From Chamaelirium japonicum (Eukaryota; Streptophyta; Magnoliopsida; Liliales; Melanthiaceae): 64,000 bases of DNA. The DNA is taken from positions 20,618,645 to 20,682,644 of the forward strand of contig OX393552.1 of the NCBI GenBank assembly GCA_947650365.1, read 5' to 3'. Shown here piece after piece: positions 37,377 to 46,112 of this stretch. Each line of letters opens with the position of its first letter. Positions within the stretch are counted from its first letter, which is position 1. The position numbers and the translations under genes were made by a program. The notes under the pieces are model-generated. The model was not told the origin of the DNA. It was given only the letters and a program-made list of their open reading frames with translations, and ran no database searches.

Positions 37377-40300
37377 GATTTTAGGGTTTTTTAGGGAGGC
37401 AATGGTGAAGCTCTTGAAGGGTTTTTTAGGGTGGAATTCTCGATTGTATATAATTTACTGAAGGTTATCGGGTGGGGGTTTTTAAAAAATATAGAGTGGT
37501 TTTTACTCCCTAAATATAGGTAGTCTAGTAGTAATCCCAAAAATAGAAATCATATTGCGAGGCTCTTAGTGGGTGTTTTAGGAAGGAGTGCTCGATTGTA
37601 TAAAATTTCCTTAAGGTTGTCGGGTGAAGGTTCAAAAAAATTATTTAGCTGTTTTGGCTCCATAAATATAAGGAGTTTAGTAGCAATACGAAAAATAGAG
37701 AGCATATTGTGAGGCTCTTAGAGGGTGTTTTAGGGAGGAGTGCTCGATTGTCTATAATTTACTTAAGGTTATTGGGTTGGGGATTAAAAGAAATATAGAG
37801 CGGTTTTGGTTCCCTAAATATAGGGAGTCCAGTATAAATCTCAAAAATAGAGAGGCATATTACGATGCTCTTAGTGGGTGTTTTAGGGAGTAGTGCTTGA
37901 TTTATATATAATTTTCTTATAATTTTAGGGTATTTTTGGGAGGCAATGGCGAGGCTCTTAGAGGGTGTTTTTGGGAGGAATACTCGAGTATATATACTTT
38001 ACTTTATGTTATCGGGTGGGCATTTAAAAAAAATATGGAGCGGTTTTAGCTCCCTAAATATAATAAGTCTAGTAGCAATCCCAAAAATTGAGAGAATATT
38101 ATGAGACTCTTAGAGTATGTTTTAAGGATGAGTGCTTGATTTATCTATAATTTACTTATAATTTTATAATATTTTTGGGAGGCAATAACGATGCACTTAG
38201 AGGGTGTTTTTAAGAGGAATGCTCGATTGTATATAATTTACTTAAGGTTATCGGGTGGTGGTTCAAAGAAAATATAGAGCAGTTTTGGCTCCCTAAATAT
38301 TGGGAGTCTAGTTGCAATCCCAAAAATAGAAAGTATATTACGAGGCTCTTAGAGGGTGTTTTAGGGAGGAGTCATCGATTGTATATAATTTACTTAAGGT
38401 TGTCGGGTGGGGTTTAAAGAAAAATATGGCATGGTTCTGGCTCCCTAAATATTGGGAGTCTAGCAGTAGTCCCAAAAATAGAGAGGAATATTGCGAGGTT
38501 CTTAGAGGGTGTTTTAGGGAAGTGTGTTTGATTTAGATATAGTTTACTTATGATTTTAGGGTGTTTTTGGGAGGCAATAGTGAGGCTCTTAGAGGGTGTT
38601 TTTGGGAGGAATGCTCGATTGTATATAATTTACTTAAGGTTGTCGGTTGGGATTTTAAAAAAAATATGGAGCGGTTTTGGCTCACAAAATATAGGGAGTC
38701 TAGTAGCAATCCCATAAATAAAGAGCCTATTGCGAGTCTCTTAGAGGGTGTTTTAGGGAGTAGTACTCTATTGTATATAATTTACTTTAGGTTGTCGGGT
38801 GGGGGTTCAAGAAAATATAGAGCGGTTTTGGCTCCCTAAATATTGGGAGTCTAGTAGCAATCCCAAAAATATAAAGGAATATTGTGAGGTTCTTAGACGG
38901 TGTTTTAGGGAGGGATGTTTGATTTATATATAATTTACTTATGGTTTTAGGGTGTTTTTGGGAGGTAATGACAATGCTCTTAGTGGGTTTTTTTTAGAGG
39001 AATGCTCGATTGTATATAATTTACTTAAGGTTATCAGTTGGGGGTTCAAAAAAAATATGAAGTAGTTTTGGCTCCCTAGATATAGGGAGTCTAGTAGCAA
39101 TTCCAAAAATTGAGAGCATATTGCGAGGCTCTAAGAGGGTGTTTTAAGAAAGAGTTATCAATTGTATATAATTTGAGCAGTTTTGGCTCCCTAAATATAG
39201 GGAGTCTAGTAGCAATCCCAAAAATAGAGAGGAATATTGTGAGTCTCTTAATGGGTGTTTTAGGGTGGTGTGTTTGATTTATATATAATTTACTTAGGAT
39301 GTTAGGGTGTTTTTAGGCGGAATTGGTGAGGCTCTTAAAGGGTGTTTTTGGGAGGAATGCTCTATTGTATATAATTTACTTAAGGTTATCGGTTGTGAAT
39401 TTAAAAATAATATGGTATTGTTTTGGCTCCCTAAATATAGGGAGTCTAACAGCAATCTCAAAAATAGAGAGCATATTGGGAGTCTCTTAGAGAGTGTTTT
39501 AGGGAGGAGTACTCTATTGTATATAATTTAATTAAGGTTATTGGGAGGGGATTTAAAAAAAATATAGAGTGGTTTTAGCTCCCTAATAATAGGGAGTCTA
39601 GTAGTAATCCAAAAAATATAGAGCATATTGCAAGGCTCTTAGTGGGTGTTTTAGAGAAGAGTGCTCGATTGTATATAATTTACTTAAGGTTGTCGGGTGG
39701 GGGTTTAAAAAAAATATAGAACGGTTTTGGCTCCCAAAATATAGAGAGTCTAGTAGTAATCCCGAAAATAGAGCGACATATTATGATACTCTTAGAGTGT
39801 ATTTTAGGGAGGTATGCTTGATTTATATTTAATTTACTTTTTATTTTACGGTGTTTTTGGAAGGCAATGGCGATGCTCATAGAGGGTGTTTTTAGGAGGA
39901 ATGCTCAATTATATATAATTTACTTATGATTATCGGGTGGGGGATTCAAAAAAAATATAGAGCAGTTTTGACTCTGGAAATATAGGGAGTCTAGTAGCAA
40001 TCCCAAATATAGAGAGCATATTGCGAGGCTCTTAGAGGGTGTTTTAGAGAGAAGTGCTCAATTGTATATAATTTACTAAAGGAGATCGGGTGGGAGTTCA
40101 AAAAAAATATGGTGCTATTTTTCCTCCCTAAATATAGGGAGTCTAGTAGCAATCCCAAAAATAGAAAGTATATTGCGAGACTATTAGAGGGTGTTTTAGG
40201 GAGGGGTGCTCGATTGTATATAATTTACTAATGGTTATCGGGTGGGGTTCAAAAAAAATATAGAGCGGTTTTAACTCCATAAATATAGGGTGTCTAGTAG

Positions 40301-41693
40301 CAATCTCAAAAATAGAGAGGAATATTACGAGACACTTAGAGGGTGATTTTTGAAGGAATCTTCGATTGTATATAATTTACTTCATGTTGTAGGGTCGGGG
40401 TTCAAAAAAAAATATAGAGTGGTTTTGGCTCCCTAAATATTGGGAGTCTAGTAGCAATCCCTAAAATTGAGAGAATATTACGAGTCTCTTATAGTGTGTT
40501 TTAGGGATGAGTACTTGATTTATATATAATTTTCTTATGATTATTGGGTTTATTTGGGAGGCAATGGTGAGGCTCTTATAGGGTATTTTTGGGAGGAATG
40601 CTCGATTGTATATAATTTAATTATGGTTGTTAGGTGGGGGTTCAAAAAAAATATAGAACTATTTTATCTCCCTAAATATAGTCTGTCTAGTAATAATTCC
40701 AAAAATAGAGAGCATATTGCGAGGCTTTTAGAGGGTGTTTTAGGGAGGAGTGCTCGATTATAAATAATTTACTAAAGGTTGTCGGGTGGGGTTTCATAAA
40801 GAATATGGTGCGGTTTTGGCTCCCTAAATATAGAAAGTCTAGTAGCAATCCCAAAAATAGAAATCATATTGTGAAACTGTTAGAGGGTGTTTTAGGGAGG
40901 AGTGAACGATTGTATATAAATTACTTAAGGTTGTCGGGTTGGTGTTCAAGAAAAATATAGAGCGGTTTTGGCTCCCTAAATATAGGGAGTCTAGTAGCAA
41001 TCCCAAAAATAGAGAGGAATATTACGAGTCTCTTAGAGGGTGTTTTAGGGAGGAGTGTTTGATTTATATATAATTTACATGTGATTTTAGGGTATTTTTG
41101 GGAGGCAATGGTGAGGCTCTTAGAGGGTGATTTTGAGATGAATGCTCGATTGTATATAGTTTACTTAAGGTTCTTCGGGTGAATGTTCAAAAAAAATATG
41201 GAGCGGTTTTGGCTCCCTAAATATAGAGAGTCTAGTAGCAATCCCAAAAATAGATAGCATGTTGTGAGGCTCTTAGAGGGTGTTTTAAGGAGGAGTGCTC
41301 GATTGTATGTAATTTAATTAAGGTTGTTGGGTGGGGTTTCAAAAAAATATGGAGTGGTTTTGGCGTTCTAAATATAGGGAGTCTAGTAATATTCTCAAAA
41401 ACAGACAGACATATTTCGATGCTCTTAGAGAGTGTTATAGGGAGTAGTGCTTGATTTATATATAATTTACTTATGATTTTAGGGTGTTTTTAGGAAGCAA
41501 TAGCGAGGCTGTTAGAGGGTGTTTTTGAAAAGAATGCTCGATTGTATATAATTTACTTAAGGTTGTTGGGTGGGGGTTCAAATAAAATATGAAAATGATT
41601 TAGCTTCCTAAAATTAGGAAGTCTAGTAGCAATCCCAAAAATAGAGAGGAATATTACGAGGATCTTAGAGGGTGTTTTAGGGAGGAATATATG

Positions 41694-41696
<3 letters not shown>

Positions 41697-41728
<32 letters not shown>
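41697..41728 (+). repeat. (TA)16 microsatellite
   Basis: An uninterrupted TA run at the homologous site one 4.35-kb repeat downstream of the (AT)11 tract, again just before ACTTATGATTTTAGGG. It is longer than the upstream allele, so it has changed length since the duplication. Confidence 0.95.
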
Positions 41729-41729
<1 letters not shown>

Positions 41730-43320
41730 TTATGATTTTAGGGTGTTTTTGGGAGGCAATGGCGAAGCTCTTAGAGGATGTTTTAGGGAAGAATGCTTGA
41801 TTGTATATAAATTACTTAAGGTTATCAGGTAGGGGTTTAAAACATATATATAACGATTTTAGCTCTCTAAATATAGGGAGTCTAGTAGCAATCCCAAAAC
41901 TAGAAATCATATTGCGAGGCTCTTAGAGTTTTTTAGGGATGACTGCTCGATTGTATATAATTTACTTAAGGTTGTCGGGTGAAGGTTCAAAAAAAGTATT
42001 TAGCAATTTTGGCTCTATAAATATAAAAAGCCCAGTAGCAATCCCAAAAATAGAGAGCATATTATGAGGCTCTTAGAGGATGTTTTAGGGAGGAGTGTTA
42101 GATTGTATATAATTTACTTAAGGTTGTCGGGTGGGAGATCAAAAAAAATATGGAGCGGTTTTGGCTCCCTAAATATAGGGAGTCCAGTAGAAATCCCAAA
42201 AATAAAGAGGCATATTGCGATGCTCTTAGAGGGTGTTTTAGGGAGGAGTGCTTGATTTATATATAATTTAGTTATTATTTTAGGGTATTTTTGGGAGGCA
42301 ATGACGAGGCTCTTAGAGGGTATTTTTGGGAAGAATGCTTGATTGTATATAATTCACTTTATATTGTTGGGTGGGGGTTCAAAAAAAAATATGGAGTGGT
42401 TTTGACTCTCTAAATTTTAGGAGTCTAGTATCAATCCTAAAAATAGAGAAAATATTATGAGACTTTTAGAGTATGTTTTAGGGATGAGTGTTTGATTTAT
42501 ATATAATTTACTTATGATTTTAGGGTGTTTTTGGGAGGCAATGGCGAGGCTCTTAGAGGGTGTTTTGAGAGGACTGCTTGATTGTATATAATTTACTTAT
42601 GGTTATTGGGTTGGGGTTCAAAGAAAATATAGAGCAGTTTTGGCTCCCTAAGTATTGGGAGTCTAGTTCCAATCCCAAAAATAGAGAGCATATTGCGAGG
42701 CTCTTAGAGGGTGTTTTAGGGAGGAGTCATCGATTATATATAATTTACTTAAGGTTGTTGGGTGGGGGTTAAAGAAAAATATGGAGCAGTTTTGGCTCTC
42801 TAAATATCGGGAGTCTAGTAGCAATCCCAAAAATAGAAAAGAATATTGCGAGGCTCTTAGAGGGTGTTTTAGGGAAGTTTGTTTGATTTATATATAATTT
42901 ACTTATGATTTAGGGTGTTTTTGGGAGGCAATAGTGAGGCTCTCAGAGGGTGTTTTTGGGAGTAATGCTCGATTGTATATAATTTACTTAAGGTTATCGA
43001 TTGGGGTTTTAAAAAAAATATTGTGCGATTTTGGCTTACTAAATATAGAGAGTCTATTTGCAATCCCAAAAATAGAGGGCCTATTGCGAGTCTCTTAGAT
43101 GGTGTTTTAGGGAGTAGTGCTCTATTGTAGATAATTTACTTAAGGTTGTCGGGTGGGGGTTCAAGAAAAATATAGAGCGGTTTTGGCTCCCTAAATATTG
43201 GGAGTCTAGTAGCAATCCCAAAAATATAGAGAAATATTGTGAGGCTTTTAGAGGGTGTTTTAGGGAGGGATATTTGATTTATATATAATTTACTTATGAT
43301 TTTAGGGTGTTTTTGGGAGG

Positions 43321-43325
43321 CAATG
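43321..43325. other. Left target-site duplication (CAATG)
   Basis: CAATG before the element and CAATG at 46108-46112 after it are identical. Both derive from the S-specific GGAGGCAATGG block, so the element landed in a short monomer. Confidence 0.95.
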
Positions 43326-43805
43326 TGATATGATCCGACTTGGGCCCAAGCCCGTTGGCCCACCCGAAGGCCCATCCTATCCTGCCATGGATGAATAAGG
43401 CAGGATATCCCTTATGATATCTTTTAGAATCTTTTTTATTTGAGATATTTATTTTAGGCAAGTTGTTAGGATACTTATTGGCTTTTAAATTTGTTGCCAT
43501 TTTTATCTTTTCTTTTAGCCTATTTAAAGGCCCCATTGTAACCATTGAAGGACAGATTATTATGAATGAAAATTGATGGCGGATGCCTTCGTTGGCTTAT
43601 GGATTTGAGTCCCCACCTTGTATCCTGATGGATTTCAGGCCCCCTCTCGTCTAAGCTTCTAGTCTTTTCTTCTCTGTCACAGTTCTTACCCCCTCCGCCA
43701 CTTCCTCTCGGTGATTCTGTATCACTAGTTATCTTTTTATAAAGAAATACCAAAAATATTACATCGCCTTCATCAACCGCCCTTCGATGACACGTGCCTG
43801 TGTCA
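43326..43805 (+). repeat. 5' LTR of the Gypsy-like element
   Basis: 480 bp, TG...CA. Begins with a GC-rich block (GGGCCCAAGCCCGTTGGCCC, itself partly palindromic) and ends CCTGTGTCA. It contains a TATA-like TATTTAAAG at 43521 and transcript-like downstream sequence. It aligns over its full length with 45627-46107. Confidence 0.95.
43521..43529 (+). promoter_or_regulatory. TATA-like box in the 5' LTR
   Basis: TATTTAAAG sits about 195 bp into the LTR, followed by GGCCCCATTG. It is conserved at the equivalent place in the 3' LTR (45822-45830). Position and sequence fit a Pol II core promoter of an LTR; the start site is not established. Confidence 0.55.
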
Positions 43806-43808
43806 AGT

Positions 43809-43820
43809 TGGTATCAGAGC
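43809..43820 (+). other. Primer-binding site (tRNA-Met type)
   Basis: TGGTATCAGAGC, an exact match to the usual plant initiator-tRNA-Met primer site, three bases after the LTR end. Confidence 0.93.
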
Positions 43821-43948
43821 TTCGGCTTTGTGGCGTTTTCGCACCACGAACGATCTTCGCTTCGATCGTCGTCGTCCATCGTCATCATCGCCGTTCCATC
43901 GTCGCTGATTCATCATCTTCTTCTGGTACGTCGCCCTACAATCCTAAC

Positions 43949-44016
43949 AAAAAAAAAAAAAAGAAGAAGAAGAAGAGAGATCAGATCTTGAGAAAAAAAA
44001 AAGAGAAGAGAAAGAG
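43949..44016 (+). repeat. A-rich and GAA-rich leader tract
   Basis: A run of A14 passes into GAAGAAGAAG repeats and, after TCAGATCTTG, a second A-rich stretch of AGAGAAGAG type. Low complexity, in the untranslated leader of the element; no function is assigned. Confidence 0.8.
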
Positions 44017-44204
44017 CATACCTCCTTCATCCGCTACCCACCTCCTTTGCTCGCTCGTGCAACCATCGCAAGCCACCCGCAAACCCTCTCCTTTGCCGCT
44101 GCAGCCTTCCTCTCGCTCCACCCACTAAACCGCCACCTCTTTCCGTGCTCCTGCGCACCCCGCAGCCATTAAAAAAAAAAAACCATCAGATCTGTGATCA
44201 CAAC

Positions 44205-44326
44205 AGAAAAAGGAAAAGAAAAAAAAAAGGAAAGAAAGAGAAGAAAAGGGAAGAAAAAGAAAAAGGAAAGAAAGAGAAAAAAGGAAAGAAAAGAAAAAGG
44301 AAAGAAGAGAGAAAGGAAAGAGGAAA
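44205..44326 (+). repeat. 122-bp uninterrupted polypurine tract
   Basis: Every base is A or G, in AAAGG, GAAAG and AAGAAAAGG patterns. Open frames through it on either strand encode only Lys/Arg/Glu or Phe/Ser/Leu runs and are compositional artefacts. It lies in the internal leader, not next to the 3' LTR, so it is not the replication polypurine primer. Confidence 0.92.
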
Positions 44327-44342
44327 CATACCTTTGCCGGCC

Positions 44343-44398
44343 CCTTTGCTCCCAACTGCAGCCACCTCTTTTGCTCCCAGCTGCAGCCACCTCTTTTG
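44343..44398 (+). repeat. Two-and-a-bit copies of a 25-bp tandem repeat
   Basis: TTTGCTCCCARCTGCAGCC plus ACCTC occurs twice in tandem and restarts a third time with TTTTGCTGC. Likely non-coding leader. Confidence 0.85.
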
Positions 44399-44801
44399 CT
44401 GCTTGCTGCCATTGCTGCCGCCCCTTTGCCCTTTTCCTCTTCCATATTTGCACACAAGTGCCCCCAAACAAACCCTAAACCGAAACCCCCTTTGTCCCTT
44501 TTTCTTTTTCCAATTCACTCCTCCACCACAGCCCTTAGATCCTCATTCTACAGTCCTCAAGTTCCCACCCTTTCTAGTTGCTATTTTGCACTTAAGTGCT
44601 GAACCCGAGTTGAATTCGGATCCAACCCGTTTACAAAAAACAGACCCGATAAGACCCTACAACTTCAAAACGCCATATCTCTCTCATTTTTTATCCGATT
44701 TGGACGTTCTTGGTACCGAATCGAAGCCCTTTTTGAGCTCTACGCATCCATACCATCAGCAAAAATTTTCAGTAAACCAATAATTACAGATTTCCAGATT
44801 T

Positions 44802-45068
44802 ACCCCTGGACCACACTTCTACTATTGTGGCATGGATGCCAAGATGCAAGGATTGGCTCGTTGTCATCAAGGGAACAACTCTGTCTACGAGTACACTTCA
44901 GCATTCTATCGGCGCATGATCCGCTTTGGTTTTTCAGAGAAAGATTTCTTGGCAGTGGTACTGTACGTTAGAGGACTCCACTCCGACATAAAGGGCCAGT
45001 TTTCACCTAGATCTTGGAGGGATCTGGACGAAGCCTATGAGATAGCTTGTGGGAGTTACAGAAAATGA
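44802..45068 (+). pseudogene. gag fragment (retrotransposon capsid-like)
   Basis: From the ATG at 44832 the frame encodes 78 residues; it is also open upstream for at least ten codons. The pattern QGNNSVYEYTSAFYRR, then GL..DIK about 30 residues on, then an A..IA motif, is that of the C-terminal part of the Retrotrans_gag domain of Ty3/Gypsy elements. The N-terminal half of the domain, the CCHC zinc knuckle and all of pol are missing. The frame stops at 45066-45068, while reading continues in another frame that overlaps it from 45047, which suggests a single-base indel near 45050-45060. Non-functional as it stands. Confidence 0.75.
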
Positions 45069-45292
45069 CCTCATCTCTAGCGGCCTCCACAGATGAGTCT
45101 CCACCTCCAGCACTTCCAGTAGAGCCTCCACCACCGACAGAGCTTCCTCCAGTTGTATCTTTGGTGGATCCATCACCTCCAATACCACCACCAGCAGACG
45201 AGCTCCCCCTTCCAGAGGATCTTCTACCACCCGCCATGCTACCACCTACTGTGGATTCTTTCGAGATGGTCTCTCTAGCCGAGCTTCAGTAG
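45047..45292 (+). pseudogene. Proline-rich continuation of the gag-like region
   Basis: This frame overlaps the end of the gag fragment and encodes a Pro/Glu/Leu-rich stretch (residues about 15-65, with PPPPTELPP and PPIPPPADELPLPEDLLPP) ending at TAG 45290-45292. It may be the linker after the capsid domain, out of frame through a mutation. No zinc knuckle is seen, and the origin cannot be fixed from sequence alone. Confidence 0.45.
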
Positions 45293-45634
45293 ATTGATTT
45301 CCTTGGACTAGACTGACAGTTGGTGACTACAGTGTTTGTTCAGCCCTACCTCCGTTCGGGTGAGCTGATGTTCGAGCTACCGCAGCGATATGATATTACC
45401 ATCCGACTCGGTCGTCTACCCCAGCATCGCTTTGATGTGTGTTTCCCGATCGACGACAGTGATACCTTCTCATGGGACCCCGGTGGTAACTTCAGTGTAA
45501 TGAGGCATTATCTGTTGGGCCTCCACCATCAGCTCCTGACAATAGATATCACATCGGCGAAAACCTCGATGATGATTCCGCTTTACCGTATGAACTCGAG
45601 GGCAAGTTCTTCGCAGCGGAAGCGAATGATATGA
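45293..45634 (+). pseudogene. Unrecognised degenerate coding remnant before the 3' LTR
   Basis: The same frame resumes after the stop, and an ATG at 45320 gives 104 codons that run into the 3' LTR. I recognise no domain. The base composition is coding-like and unlike the satellite. Just before the LTR an alternative frame reads YELEGKFFAAEAND, which vaguely resembles the acidic tail of some Gypsy polyproteins; this is weak. Possibly a residue of a deleted gag-pol 3' end. Confidence 0.3.
45615..45626 (+). other. Candidate polypurine primer before the 3' LTR
   Basis: AGCGGAAGCGAA directly precedes the 3' LTR. It is purine-rich but interrupted by two C residues; the assignment is by position. 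Confidence 0.4.
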
Positions 45635-46107
45635 TTCGACTTGGGCCCAAGCCCGTTGGCCCACCCGAAGGCCCATCCTAGCCTGCCATGGATGAATAAG
45701 GCAGGATATCCCTTATGATATCTTTTATAATCTTTTTTATTTGAGATCTTTATTTTAGGCAAGTTGTTAGGATACTTATTGGCTTTTAAATTTGTTGTCA
45801 TTTTTATCTTTTCTTTTAGCCTATTTAAAGGCCCCATTGTAACCATTGAAGGACATATTATTATGAATGAAAATTGATGGAGGATGCCTTCGTTGGCTCA
45901 TGGATTTGAGTCCCCACCTTGTATCCTGATGGATTTCAGGCCCCCTTTCGTTTAAGCTTCTAGTCTTTTCTTCTCTGTCACAGTTCTTACCCCCTCCGCC
46001 ACTTACTCTCGGTGATTCCGTATCACTGGTTATCTTTTTACAAAGAAAATACAAAAAATATTACATCGCCTTCATCAACCGCCCTTTGACGACGCGCGCC
46101 TGCGTCA
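45627..46107 (+). repeat. 3' LTR of the Gypsy-like element
   Basis: 481 bp, starting TGATATGATTCG and ending CCTGCGTCA. About 20 substitutions and one 1-bp indel relative to the 5' LTR by manual comparison, five of them in the last 26 bp. Confidence 0.95.
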
Positions 46108-46112
46108 CAATG
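46108..46112. other. Right target-site duplication (CAATG)
   Basis: Identical to 43321-43325. The interrupted S monomer continues with ACAAGGCTCTTAGAGGG. Confidence 0.95.

Larger units (their letters stand above)
4924..43325 (+). repeat. Satellite, homogenised domain (B monomers L and S)
   Basis: About 38 kb of head-to-tail repeats built from two monomers. L (152 bp) reads in order: TATATAATTTACTTAAGG, GTCGGGTGGGGGTTC, an A-tract of about 8, ATGGAGCGGTTTTGG, the dyad CTCCCTAAATATAGGGAG, TCTAGTAGCAATCCC, AAAAATAGAGAGCATATTG, CGAGGCTCTTAGAGGG, TGTTTTAGGGAGGAGTGC, TCGATTG. S (88 bp) lacks the central part and carries GATTTTAGGGTGTTTTTGGG and AGGCAATGG instead. One to four L units separate successive S units. 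All open frames here translate the repeat (recurring IIYLRLSGGG and SLNIGSLVAIPKIE peptides) and are not genes. No promoter, RNA gene or other element is seen in this span. Confidence 0.96.
43326..46107 (+). mobile_element. Non-autonomous Ty3/Gypsy-like LTR retrotransposon (2782 bp)
   Basis: Two LTRs of about 480 bp start TGATATGATC or TGATATGATT and end GTCA. They flank an internal region of 1821 bp with a tRNA-Met primer site four bases after the 5' LTR. A perfect 5-bp target duplication brackets it. The internal region holds a shortened gag-like reading frame, a proline-rich stretch and non-coding purine and pyrimidine tracts. I found no protease, reverse transcriptase, RNase H or integrase motif, so it must have been mobilised by another element. 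The LTRs differ by about 20 substitutions and one indel by eye, so it is considerably younger than the Cassandra copy. GC content is visibly higher than in the surrounding satellite. Confidence 0.95.

Noticed and set aside
4924..43325. tRNA B-box-like GGTTCAA in the L monomer, suggesting a SINE or tRNA origin
   Set aside because: The match ends after seven bases and runs into the A-tract; no A-box at the right spacing and no cloverleaf.
44145..44783. Open frames of 94-212 codons over the purine-rich region of the LTR element
   Set aside because: They are made of Lys/Arg/Glu or Ser/Phe/Leu runs from a polypurine tract and pyrimidine-rich leader; no domain is recognised.
45320..45634. Host gene captured by the LTR element
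   Set aside because: The frame runs into the 3' LTR, has an in-frame stop just upstream, and shows no recognisable domain; decayed element sequence is more likely, though capture cannot be excluded without a search.
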